NCBI GenBank assembly: GCA_030746635.1
Contig: JASLMH010000024.1
Coordinates: 1 to 39,075 of the forward strand
DNA: 39,075 nucleotides
Source: Alphaproteobacteria bacterium
Lineage (GTDB): Bacteria > Pseudomonadota > Alphaproteobacteria > GCA-2731375
Direction of reading: 5' to 3'
The notes under the pieces were generated by a model. That model was not told the origin of the DNA, did not search any database, and saw only the letters and a list, made by a program, of their open reading frames with translations. Below, one piece after another: positions 24,262-32,713 of this stretch. Position 1 is the first letter of the stretch. Every line of letters starts with the position of its first letter. Made by a program: the position numbers and the translations under genes.

Positions 24262-25491
24262 ATGTCGATTTCCAATCAGGCCTTGGAGTTTCTCGAATTT
24301 GTCGAGATGCAGCCGCGCCAGTCGGTGCGGCAGCTCATGGACAAGGTGCTGCTGAAGAGCCGCCTGATGACCGATGCCGAGGCCGGCAGCATCTTCATCG
24401 TTCGCCACAAGGGCCAGCAACGTTGGCTGGAACCGATCAGCCTGCAGAACGACGCCGTGCGCATCAAGGGCCGCGACTTCATCGTCCCGATCACCACCTC
24501 GACCATCGCCGGTTTCGTCGCCTCCTCCGGCGAAGTGGTGCGCATCGACGACGTATACGAAATTCCGCCCGACCGTCCCTACAGCTTCACTGCCGAGATC
24601 GTCAATTACCGCACGGTCTCGATGCTGTGCTTCCCCCTGAAGAACTACCAGGAGCAGGTGATCGGCGTCGTTCAGTTGATCAATCGCCGCCTGCGCAGTC
24701 GCAAGACGCCGGTGCCGTTCAAGGACCAGCAGGTCAAGCTGGTGACCCCGATCGCCCGGGTGCTGGCGACCCATATCGAACGTGCCGACATGCTGGAGGA
24801 CATCCGGCGGAAGAACGTCAAATTGCGCCAGCGCTATCGCGAACTGGCGGCCCAGCGGGCCCAGGTGATCGCCCTGCAGGCGGAAACCGAGCAAGCCTTC
24901 ATGCTGTCGATCGAGTTGCTGGCCCGGGCCTCCGAGATCCATGACGAAGGCACCGGAAATCACATCGTCCGGGTCAACGAGTACAGCTATTTCCTGGCCA
25001 GGGAATTGGGCATGGCCAAGACCTATTGCGACGAAATCCGCTATTCGGCGCAGTTGCACGATGTCGGCAAGATGAGCGTCGATGTCGCGGTACTGAAGAA
25101 GAAGGGTGGGTTTGACGCCGCCGACCGGGCCGAGATGGATAAGCATCCGATGTACGGCTACCAAATCCTGGAAGCCGCGCCCCGCCTGAAAATGGCGGCG
25201 GAAATCGCCCTTTACCACCATGAACAATGGGATGGCTCGGGCTATCCGATGGGCGTGGCGGGCGAGGATATCCCAGTGTCGGCGCGGATCGTGGCGATTG
25301 CCGACATCTATGACGCCCTGCGTTCGGAACGGCCGTACAAGCCGGCTTTCAGCCACCAAAAGACCATCCGGATCATGCTGAAGGGCGATGACCGGATCGA
25401 TCCGCGCAGCCATTTCGATCCGGCGTTGATCGACCTGTTGGCTGGTCGGCACGAGGGCATGAATGAAATTCACCGCCGTCTGAAAGACTGA
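24262..25491 (+). CDS. GAF and HD-GYP domain phosphodiesterase
   Basis: The product (409 residues from ATG 24262) has a GAF domain (about 20-175), with AGSIFIVRHKG and VIGVVQLINR, a coiled linker, and an HD-GYP domain. The latter has LHDVGKMSV with the His-Asp metal pair (about 266-267), HPMYGYQIL and HHEQWDGSGYPMG with the GYP motif (about 327-329). Such proteins hydrolyse cyclic di-GMP. All visible catalytic motifs are intact. The start is uncertain: 24262 has GGGAGG 4 bases upstream, while an ATG at 24184 adds 26 residues without a clear site. A cyclase gene follows after 100 bases on the same strand. The protein has no membrane segment. Confidence 0.92.
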   Translation: MSISNQALEFLEFVEMQPRQSVRQLMDKVLLKSRLMTDAEAGSIFIVRHKGQQRWLEPISLQNDAVRIKGRDFIVPITTSTIAGFVASSGEVVRIDDVYEIPPDRPYSFTAEIVNYRTVSMLCFPLKNYQEQVIGVVQLINRRLRSRKTPVPFKDQQVKLVTPIARVLATHIERADMLEDIRRKNVKLRQRYRELAAQRAQVIALQAETEQAFMLSIELLARASEIHDEGTGNHIVRVNEYSYFLARELGMAKTYCDEIRYSAQLHDVGKMSVDVAVLKKKGGFDAADRAEMDKHPMYGYQILEAAPRLKMAAEIALYHHEQWDGSGYPMGVAGEDIPVSARIVAIADIYDALRSERPYKPAFSHQKTIRIMLKGDDRIDPRSHFDPALIDLLAGRHEGMNEIHRRLKD

Positions 25492-25591
25492 TTTTGGCTT
25501 GACCGCCCCCCCGCGTAAGCGGCCAGAATAGCGCCGGGGCTGGCGATCTTGGCCCCGCTATTTGCGGCGACGGAGGGGCCGGGCCGGTACG

Positions 25592-27880
25592 ATGCGCGGG
25601 TTACGTTTCGCCAAACGCCAGATGGTCTACATCATCCCCGGCTTGATGTTGCTGGCGGCGCTCGCCCTACGGGTCGAGAACCCGCAGTTTCTACAGGTAT
25701 TCCAGCTCAAATTGTTCGATCTGTACAATCAGATCCAGCCGCGGCCGCATCAGCCGGCGCCGGTGGCGATCCTCGACCTGGATGACGAAACCCTGAGCCG
25801 GTCGGGGATGCAGTGGCCCTGGCCGCGCAGCCGCCTGGCCGAGATGCTGGTACGGTTGTTCAATGCCGGCGCCAGGGTCATTGCCTTCGATATGGTGTTC
25901 GCGGAAGCGGATCGCACCTCGCCGCGCCAGGCCCTGTCGGTCTGGCTCAATCAACCCGAACTCGACCTCGAGAAATTGTCGCCGGAGCTGCGCGCCCTCT
26001 CCGAGCCGATCCTCGAGTCGATACCCGACCACGACGCGGCCTTCGCCAACGTCATCGGCCAGATCCGCCAGGCGGCCAAAAACTATGGCGTGGTTGCCGG
26101 TGTCGTGCTGACGACGGAAACGACGGAGGTTCTACCGCAAATCAAGGCGGGTTTCGCGGTCGCCGGTGACGATCCGAAGCCGTTCATCGACAATTTCGCC
26201 GGCGCGGTCGCCAACCTGCCCCTGATCGAAAAGGAGGTTTCGGGTGTCGGCACCTTCAACCTGTTGGCCGAAAGCGACGGCATCATCCGCCGGGTGCCCA
26301 CGGTTCTGCGCATCGGCAAGCAGCTCTATCCGTCGCTGTCGATGGAGGCGCTGCGCGTGTTCCAGGGTGCCAGTACCTACATCCTCAAGGCCTCGGGCGC
26401 CAACATGGAGGAGAGCTTTGGCGAGCAGACCGGCCTCAACCACGTCAAGGTGGGGCATCTCGAAGTACCGGTGGACCATGACGGGCGCTTCTGGGTGCAT
26501 TTCGCCCGCGACGCGCCAGGCCGCGTGATACCCGCCTGGAAGGTCTTCGCGGACGACTTCGACCCGGCGCAGGTGCAGGGCAAGATCCTGTTTTTCGGCA
26601 CCAGTGCCGCGGGTTTGAAGGACCTGCGCGCGACGCCCTTGAACCCGGTCGCCGCCGGCGTCGATGTCCACGCCCAGACGGCCGAGCAGATCCTGGCCGG
26701 GCACTTCATGGAACGGCCGGATTGGGCGTTCGGGGCCGAAGTGGTGTTCATCTTCGTCCTGGGCCTGCTGCTGGTGACCCTGACGCCGCGCTTCGGCGCC
26801 CTGCCGGGGGCCGGTCTCTCGGTCGCGGCGACCATCGGCGCGGTCGCCTTGAGTTGGCATCTCTATACCGACCGACTATTCCTGCTCGACCCGATTTACC
26901 CGGCCATCGCCACCTTGGCGGTCTATCTCGCCTCTTCCCTGATCCGCTACCTGCAGACCGAGGCCGAGCGCGAACAGGTGCGCGGCGCCTTCAGCCAGTA
27001 TTTGTCGCCGGCGTTGGTCGAACAACTCGCCGACGACCCCGATCGCCTGCGTTTGGGTGGCGAGATGAAGAAAATGACCTTCCTGTTCTGCGACGTCCGC
27101 GGCTTCACGACGATATCCGAATCCTTCAAAAGCAATCCCCAGGGCCTGACCCGGCTGATCAACCGTTTCCTGACGCCACTGACCGACACCATCCTGGCCC
27201 GCAACGGCACCATCGACAAATACATGGGCGATTGCATCATGGCGTTCTGGAACGCGCCGTTCGACGACCCCGAACATCCGGCACATGCCTGTGAGTCGGC
27301 CCTGGTGATGTTCGAGGAATTGGAGCATTTGAACGAGGATCTGGAACGGGAGGCCCTTGAGGAGGGCAGGCAGCCGTTGCCGCTGAAAATCGGCGTCGGC
27401 GTCAATACCGGCGACTGTGTGGTCGGCAACATGGGCTCGGAGCAACGCTTCGACTATTCGGTGCTGGGCGATGCGGTGAACCTGGCCTCGCGCCTGGAGG
27501 GACAATCAAAGAATTACGGTGTCGGCATCGTCATCGGCGAGGACACCAAGGACGTCGTCGATGACGAATTCGCCACCTTGGAATTGGACCTGATCGCGGT
27601 GAAGGGCAAGGTCGAGGCGGTGCGGATCTTCACCTTGCTCGGCCGCAAGGACCTCTTGGCGACCGAGTCCTATCGTAAGCTGCGCGGCGTGCACGGTGAA
27701 ATGCTGGATGCTTATCGCCATCAGGAATGGGATCGTGCCCGGCAATTGCTTGGCCAGTGCCGCGCGGCGGACGGAACGCTGGACGAGTTGTATGACCTGT
27801 ACGACGAGCGGATCGATCACTACCTGGAAAACCCGCCGGGGGATGATTGGGACGGTGTCTTCGTGGCCACCACGAAATGA
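25592..27880 (+). CDS. CHASE2-domain class III adenylate cyclase
   Basis: The 762-residue product has an N-terminal membrane helix, a large extracytoplasmic CHASE2 sensor (about 30-370: PVAILDLDDETLSR, GARVIAFDMVFAEADR, SPLSMEALR-like section), three membrane helices (about 380-455), and a cyclase domain (about 490-680). Metal-binding Asp residues are in FLFCDVRGFTT (about 501) and KYMGDCIMAFW (about 547). The Lys before MGD and Asp in YSVLGDAVNLA are the residues expected for ATP rather than GTP, so it should make cAMP. The frame opens at a TTG 30 bases earlier; the ATG at 25592 is preferred. A C-terminal tail of about 80 residues is helical. It probably pairs functionally with the upstream HD-GYP gene. 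Confidence 0.92.
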   Translation: MRGLRFAKRQMVYIIPGLMLLAALALRVENPQFLQVFQLKLFDLYNQIQPRPHQPAPVAILDLDDETLSRSGMQWPWPRSRLAEMLVRLFNAGARVIAFDMVFAEADRTSPRQALSVWLNQPELDLEKLSPELRALSEPILESIPDHDAAFANVIGQIRQAAKNYGVVAGVVLTTETTEVLPQIKAGFAVAGDDPKPFIDNFAGAVANLPLIEKEVSGVGTFNLLAESDGIIRRVPTVLRIGKQLYPSLSMEALRVFQGASTYILKASGANMEESFGEQTGLNHVKVGHLEVPVDHDGRFWVHFARDAPGRVIPAWKVFADDFDPAQVQGKILFFGTSAAGLKDLRATPLNPVAAGVDVHAQTAEQILAGHFMERPDWAFGAEVVFIFVLGLLLVTLTPRFGALPGAGLSVAATIGAVALSWHLYTDRLFLLDPIYPAIATLAVYLASSLIRYLQTEAEREQVRGAFSQYLSPALVEQLADDPDRLRLGGEMKKMTFLFCDVRGFTTISESFKSNPQGLTRLINRFLTPLTDTILARNGTIDKYMGDCIMAFWNAPFDDPEHPAHACESALVMFEELEHLNEDLEREALEEGRQPLPLKIGVGVNTGDCVVGNMGSEQRFDYSVLGDAVNLASRLEGQSKNYGVGIVIGEDTKDVVDDEFATLELDLIAVKGKVEAVRIFTLLGRKDLLATESYRKLRGVHGEMLDAYRHQEWDRARQLLGQCRAADGTLDELYDLYDERIDHYLENPPGDDWDGVFVATTK

Positions 27881-27957
27881 CGATTTTCACCTTTGGTGCC
27901 CCGGCGACACTGGTTTAGCTTAGGCTTCGATTCCATCGCGGCAGATTCGGATACGGC

Positions 27958-28974
27958 ATGAGCGACCTGGAAAAGGTCAACGGACACCGCCCCAAGGGCC
28001 TGCTGCCACTGGCGTTCGCGGCGGCCCTGTCGTCGTCGGCGTCGGCCGAGGACATGGACTTCGACGTCGACGAAACCTTGGCGGCGGTCATTCAATTGCA
28101 CGCCGAGGTGCCGGCGGACGCCTTCACCGCGCCATTCCTGGGCACCGAACGGGACGGCAGCGGCATCGTCATCGACGATGCCGGCCTGATACTGACCATC
28201 GGCTATCTGATCGTCGAGGCGATGGCGATCAGCGTCGAGGCGGCGGACGGCCGGATGGTCCCGGCCGAGGTGGTGGCCTACGACTATGACAGCGGCTTTG
28301 GCCTGGTCCGCGCCCTGCAGCCGCTTGGTGTCGTGCCGCTGCCGATGGGGCGGTCGGCCGACTTGAAGGTCAATGACCCTGTGCTGGTCGCCGGCGGCGG
28401 CGGGCGTGATGGTACGATCGCCGCGCAGGTTGTTTCGAAACGGGAATTCGCCGGCTATTGGGAATACATGCTGGACGAGGCGATATTCACCGCGCCGCCG
28501 CATCCCAACTGGGGTGGCGCGGCGTTGATCGGCGTCGATGGCAAGTTGCTGGGTGTCGGATCCCTCTATGTCGAGGACGCCAAACCGGATCCGAACGGCG
28601 CCAATGGCAACATGTTCGTGCCGATCGATTTGCTGCCGCCGATCTTCGCCGAGCTATTGAGCGAGGGGCGGGCGTCCGGATCGTATCGGCCGTGGCTGGG
28701 CGTCTTCGCCACCGACGTGCAGGGTCGCGTCGAAGTGGTCGGCGTCGCCCAGGAGGGCCCGGCCGCGCGCTCCGGAATGCAGCCCGGCGACGTCATCGTC
28801 AAGGTCGGCGGGCAGACCGTCGCCGGTATCGCCGACATGTACCGCAAGATGTGGGCGTTGGGTCCGGCCGGGGTGGATGTGCCGATGACGATCCTGCGCG
28901 ACACCTATGCCTTCGATCTCAAGGTCAGATCCGAAGACCGGCACGAGCGATTGAAATATCAGCGTAGCTATTGA
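27958..28974 (+). CDS. HtrA/DegP-like PDZ protein lacking the catalytic triad
   Basis: The 338-residue product has a trypsin-like HtrA fold followed by a PDZ domain (about 235-320: WLGVFATDVQGRVEVVGVAQ, GMQPGDVIVKVGGQTV in pieces). Aligning by eye with DegP, the catalytic His in ILTNxHVV is Tyr83 (GLILTIGYLI), the Asp in DPxxDLALL is Gly113, and the Ser in GNSGGP is Trp185 (NWGGAAL). It should therefore not be a protease but may bind peptides or misfolded proteins through its fold and PDZ domain. The N-terminus has a weak hydrophobic segment ending ASAED, a possible signal peptide. It starts a compact rightward run that includes mlaC and mlaA. Confidence 0.85.
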   Translation: MSDLEKVNGHRPKGLLPLAFAAALSSSASAEDMDFDVDETLAAVIQLHAEVPADAFTAPFLGTERDGSGIVIDDAGLILTIGYLIVEAMAISVEAADGRMVPAEVVAYDYDSGFGLVRALQPLGVVPLPMGRSADLKVNDPVLVAGGGGRDGTIAAQVVSKREFAGYWEYMLDEAIFTAPPHPNWGGAALIGVDGKLLGVGSLYVEDAKPDPNGANGNMFVPIDLLPPIFAELLSEGRASGSYRPWLGVFATDVQGRVEVVGVAQEGPAARSGMQPGDVIVKVGGQTVAGIADMYRKMWALGPAGVDVPMTILRDTYAFDLKVRSEDRHERLKYQRSY

Positions 28975-28990
28975 TGCGGAAGGGTGCGGG

Positions 28991-29644
28991 GTGGTTGTTG
29001 TAACGCGTTTGCCGGGGCGGCCGCTGGCCCGCCGTCGGGTCCTCGTCGGCGCCCTGCTGGTCGGCCTGCTGGCGCTGCCGGCATGGGCCGCGGCGTCGCG
29101 CCAGGCAGTCGAGGGCGCGGTGGTCTTCATCGATGGCCTGGGCGCCCGGGCCATTCAAATCCTGCGGGCGACCGGCGGCTCGCTCGAACAGCGGGAAAGT
29201 CGGTTTCGCGGCCTGCTCTCGAACAGCTTCGACATGGCATTCATCTCCCGCTTCGTCCTGGGCAAGCACTGGCGTCGGGCGACGCCGCAACAGCGGGCCG
29301 ACTATCAGGCCCTGTTCAGCGAATTCGTCCTTAAGACCTATAGCCGCCGCCTGGGCGGCTACGCCGGCGAACGCTTCAAGGTCAACGGCGCCCGCGCCGC
29401 CGGCAAGCGCGATGTCATGGTCCGGACCCTGATCGTTCAACCCGGCGGCGGTCCGCCGATCAAGGCCGATTGGCGGGTGCGGCCGAGGGACGGAGCCTAC
29501 AAGATCATCGACGTCATGGTCGAAGGCGTCAGCATGGCGGTGACACAGCGTTCGGAATTCAACGCGGTGATCCGGAAACAGGGCATTCCGGGCCTGTTGC
29601 ATGCACTGCGCGCGCGCACCGAGAAGTTTGGGGTGACCTCATGA
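28991..29644 (+). CDS. mlaC: MlaC/Ttg2D family periplasmic phospholipid carrier
   Basis: The 217-residue product has a signal peptide (RRRVLVGALLVGLLALPAWA) and the MlaC domain: FRGLLSNSFDMAFISRFVLGKHWRRATPQQ (in pieces), DYQALFSEFVLKTYSRRL, and YKIIDVMVEGVSMAVTQRSEF. MlaC shuttles phospholipids between the outer-membrane MlaA complex and the inner-membrane MlaFEDB complex. The start is GTG at 28991, 17 bases after the HtrA-like gene. Its stop overlaps the Sel1 gene by ATGA. Together with mlaA nearby and the permease/ATPase/MCE operon at 7.4-11 kb it completes the pathway. Confidence 0.92.
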   Translation: MVVVTRLPGRPLARRRVLVGALLVGLLALPAWAAASRQAVEGAVVFIDGLGARAIQILRATGGSLEQRESRFRGLLSNSFDMAFISRFVLGKHWRRATPQQRADYQALFSEFVLKTYSRRLGGYAGERFKVNGARAAGKRDVMVRTLIVQPGGGPPIKADWRVRPRDGAYKIIDVMVEGVSMAVTQRSEFNAVIRKQGIPGLLHALRARTEKFGVTS

Positions 29645-30519
29645 GCAAACGTGAAACGATCTTGAGGCCATGGACCACGATCAGTCGTTCGGCGCATCTG
29701 CGCCGGCCGGCCGGCCTGGCACTGGCCGGCGTGCTGTTGCTGGTGGGCGTGATTTCCCTGCCGGCAGGGGCGTCGGCGGCGGATTTCGCTACCGGCTATG
29801 CCGCCTATCAACAGGGTGATTTCGCCGCCGCCTTGCGGCAATGGCGGCCGTTGGCCGAAGCCGGCCACGCCAAGGCCCAATTCAACCTCGGCGCCCTCTA
29901 CGATCAGGGCAAGGGGGTGGTACAGGACAGCCGGGAAGCGGTGCGCTGGTGGCGCCGGGCGGCCGAGGGCGGCCTGGCCCTGGCCCAGCACAATTTGGCC
30001 AACGCCTACATCGCCGGCGAGGGTGTCGCCCAGGACTACGACCAGGCAGTGGATTGGCTGCGGCGATCCGCCCAGGCCGGGCAACGCCGGTCGCAATACA
30101 CCCTCGGCAAGATGTATCAGTACGGCCTGGGTGTCGCGGCCGACCTCTCGCGGGCGGCCGGTCTGTTCCACGCCGCCGCCGAACAGGGGCTGGACCGGGC
30201 GCAATACAATCTGGGCAAGATCTATCGGGATGGCGCCGGCGTGGCGCGCGATGCCGGGCGGTCGCTGAAATGGTTCCAACGGGCGGCGGAACAGGGCTAT
30301 GCCAAGGCACAGAGCCATCTCGGCGCGCGCTACGTCAGGGGGCAGGGCGTCGCGGTGGATCTGATCGAAGGGTACAAATGGACGGCGCTGGCGGCTCGTC
30401 AGGGCCATCCGCGGGCCAAGGAGAACCTGGCGGTTCTGAAGGCCAAACTGACGGCACCGCAACGGACCGAGGCCGATCGCCGCCTGGCCGACTTCACGCC
30501 GCGCCGGGAAGGACAATAG
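29641..30519 (+). CDS. Sel1-repeat protein, exported
   Basis: The 292-residue product has an N-terminal hydrophobic segment (about 24-46, ending ASA) and then about six Sel1-like repeats, each with the pattern AQxxLGxxYxxGxGVxxDxxxAxxWxxxAAxxG, for example AQFNLGALYDQGKGVVQD and AQYNLGKIYRDGAGVARD. Sel1 repeats are helical scaffolds for protein-protein contacts. It probably works in the periplasm. The ATG overlaps the mlaC stop (ATGA) and the next gene follows after 26 bases, so it is embedded between mlaC and mlaA and may act in the same lipid pathway; that is inference. Confidence 0.9.
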   Translation: MSKRETILRPWTTISRSAHLRRPAGLALAGVLLLVGVISLPAGASAADFATGYAAYQQGDFAAALRQWRPLAEAGHAKAQFNLGALYDQGKGVVQDSREAVRWWRRAAEGGLALAQHNLANAYIAGEGVAQDYDQAVDWLRRSAQAGQRRSQYTLGKMYQYGLGVAADLSRAAGLFHAAAEQGLDRAQYNLGKIYRDGAGVARDAGRSLKWFQRAAEQGYAKAQSHLGARYVRGQGVAVDLIEGYKWTALAARQGHPRAKENLAVLKAKLTAPQRTEADRRLADFTPRREGQ

Positions 30520-30545
30520 TCTCCGCCGGTGGGAGGATGACGGCC

Positions 30546-32060
30546 ATGGTATCGCGCGGCGCCATTTCAGTGGCCCTTTTGGCCGGCTGCGCCGTTGCCG
30601 TGGCGGCGTTCGCGGCGACGGCGCAGGGCAATGCCGGGGCCGCCTATCGCGACCAATTCGCCGCCGTTGCGCGCGCCGCCGCCGCGCCGACCCATCAGGC
30701 CGATAGCGAGGCGCTACGCCGCCGCAGGGTGGAAACCGCCTTGGCACCGTTGGTGGTCGCGGCGATTGCCCGGCAGCCACGACAGGCTGAAACGGTGATC
30801 CGGGCGGCGCTGGCGGCGGCTCCCACCGACGGCGCCAGCATTGCCCGGCGGGCGATGGCCGCGTTCCCCGGTTTCGCCGCGCGCATTGCCGCCGTGGCGG
30901 GCCTGCCGGCCGCGCAACCGCCCGCATTCGCCCCCCATCGACCGTCGCCCCTGCATCCCCCGGCCGGCCTTTCCGGCCTGGCTAGGCCACGCGGCACCAT
31001 CCGGCCCAGCGGCCGGGCGGCGCGGGCGGCGGCCTGGGCGGTATCGGCGCTGGCCGCCAATTCGGCGGCTCTGGAGCGGATCATACCCCAGGCGATCGCC
31101 AAGGCACCCGGCGAAGGCGCCGCCGTGGTGGCGGCGCTGTCCACGGCCTATCCCCTGTTCGCCCGGAGGATCGCCGCCGCCTCGGTGCTGTCGCCGCCGG
31201 CGCCGCTGGCTCGAATTGCCGCCGCGCCGGTGCGGCAAGCCGCGCCGGTCATCCGGCCCGCGCCGGCCTCGCCGCCGGCTGCCTTGCCGCCGGCCCCGGC
31301 GGCGCCCCAGCCCGTCATCGCGGCGCCGCGACCGGGCGAACAAGAGAGAACGGTGGGTCTGACCCGCCAGCCGGCCGAAGGCGGTGATCTGGAAGCCGAC
31401 GCCAGCGGCATCGCCGATCCGCTGGAGCCGATGAACCGCATCATCTTCGCCTTCAACGACACCGTCGATCTGGTCATTCTACGGCCGATCGCCTGGGTCT
31501 ACGGCAAGGTCATGCCGGATCCGGCGCTCCGGGCGGTGCGGCGTTTCTTTGCCAACCTGCAATCGCCGGTGATCGTGGTCAACGATCTGTTGCAGGGCGA
31601 TCTGGCCGACGCCGGTGTCGCCGTCGGCCGGTTCGGCATCAACACCACGATCGGCGTCCTCGGCTTGTTCGATCCGGCGGAGAGCTTCGGTTTGGAGCGT
31701 CATCACGCCGATTTCGGTCAGACCATGCATTCCCATGGCCTCGGTGCCGGACCCTATCTGGTGCTGCCGCTGCTGGGTCCCGCCAGCACCCGGGACGGCG
31801 TCGGCAAGATCTTCGATCTCGCCTTCCACCCCTTCACCTGGATCCTGAGTACCGGACAGAATCTGGCGATCGGCGCCACCAGGGCGGTGGTCGGGCGCGA
31901 GGAACTGCTGGAGCCGCTGGACGAACTCCGCGAAACCTCGGTCGACTACTACACCGGCATGAAGTCGGCCTATTGGCAGAACCGCCAGGTCAAGCTGGGC
32001 AAGGGCGCCGAGATGATGGAAAGCGGCGCCTACGACAAGCTGTTCGACGAAGCCAAATGA
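30546..32060 (+). CDS. mlaA: MlaA/VacJ family outer-membrane lipoprotein with long N-terminal extension
   Basis: The 504-residue product ends in a full MlaA domain (about 285-495): DPLEPMNRIIFAFNDTVD, FFANLQSPVIVVNDLLQGD, GRFGINTTIGVLGLFDPA, and HSHGLGAGPYLVLPLLGP (in pieces). MlaA removes misplaced phospholipids from the outer leaflet. A lipobox-like LLAGC (Cys15) follows a short signal. Between lie about 270 Ala/Pro/Arg-rich residues, absent from usual MlaA (about 250 residues). They contain two related 50-residue units (71-120 and 166-215) that align without gaps with about 20 identities. The ATG at 30546 has GGGAGG at ideal spacing; an ATG at 30537 is an alternative. The stop overlaps the next start. 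Confidence 0.9.
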   Translation: MVSRGAISVALLAGCAVAVAAFAATAQGNAGAAYRDQFAAVARAAAAPTHQADSEALRRRRVETALAPLVVAAIARQPRQAETVIRAALAAAPTDGASIARRAMAAFPGFAARIAAVAGLPAAQPPAFAPHRPSPLHPPAGLSGLARPRGTIRPSGRAARAAAWAVSALAANSAALERIIPQAIAKAPGEGAAVVAALSTAYPLFARRIAAASVLSPPAPLARIAAAPVRQAAPVIRPAPASPPAALPPAPAAPQPVIAAPRPGEQERTVGLTRQPAEGGDLEADASGIADPLEPMNRIIFAFNDTVDLVILRPIAWVYGKVMPDPALRAVRRFFANLQSPVIVVNDLLQGDLADAGVAVGRFGINTTIGVLGLFDPAESFGLERHHADFGQTMHSHGLGAGPYLVLPLLGPASTRDGVGKIFDLAFHPFTWILSTGQNLAIGATRAVVGREELLEPLDELRETSVDYYTGMKSAYWQNRQVKLGKGAEMMESGAYDKLFDEAK

Positions 32061-32692
32061 TGAACGAGTCCGCCGGCGAGGTCTGGGAATTGGATCGGAT
32101 CGAGGGCCGCTATGGCCCGCTCGTCACCTTCGACCGTCCGGCCTTCATCCATCCGACGGCGGAAATCTATGGCAAGAACCATTTCGCGGAGGGCTCGTCG
32201 GTTTGGCCGCGCGTGGTGATGCGGGCGGAAAACCATGAAAATGTCGTCGGGCTCTTCAGCAACGTCCAAGACTTCGTTTTGATGCATGTCGGGCTCAAGC
32301 AGGGCAGCATCGTCGGCGCCCATTGCTCGATCGCACATCACGCCGTGCTGCACGGCTGCACCATCGGCGACAATTGCCTGATCGGCATCAACGCGACGGT
32401 GATGGATGACGCGGTGATCGGCGACAACAGCATCGTCGCCGGCCAAAGCATCGTTGTCACCGGCACCGTGATCCCGGCCAATTCGATTGTCGCCGGCGCG
32501 CCGGCCAAGGTGGTGAAGACGCGCAACAACTACGTCGCCAACCGGCTGAACGCCTTTGCCTACCACCACAATGCCCTGGCCTATGCCCGGGGCGATCACC
32601 GGGCCTGGCATGGCGAGGAAAACCGGCGCGCGATCGACGATGAGCATAGGCGCCTGGAGGCGGAATTCGCTAGAATGCGGACGGCGGAATAA
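32057..32692 (+). CDS. Gamma-carbonic anhydrase-like hexapeptide-repeat protein
   Basis: The 211-residue product has a left-handed beta-helix of hexapeptide repeats (about 25-160). The zinc-ligand pattern of gamma-carbonic anhydrases is visible: LMHVG, then CSIAHHAVLHGCTIGDN with the His residues, followed by CLIGINATVMDDAVIG and VAGAPAKVVK. Members bind zinc and either hydrate CO2 or are catalytically weak. The start is ATG at 32057 overlapping the mlaA stop (ATGATG; 32060 also possible). The C-terminal 50 residues form a helical tail. The gene links the mla genes with the D-glutamate pair. It could also be a transferase-like hexapeptide protein. Confidence 0.85.
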   Translation: MMNESAGEVWELDRIEGRYGPLVTFDRPAFIHPTAEIYGKNHFAEGSSVWPRVVMRAENHENVVGLFSNVQDFVLMHVGLKQGSIVGAHCSIAHHAVLHGCTIGDNCLIGINATVMDDAVIGDNSIVAGQSIVVTGTVIPANSIVAGAPAKVVKTRNNYVANRLNAFAYHHNALAYARGDHRAWHGEENRRAIDDEHRRLEAEFARMRTAE

Positions 32693-32713
32693 CTCCACAT
32701 AGGACCGGGTTGG

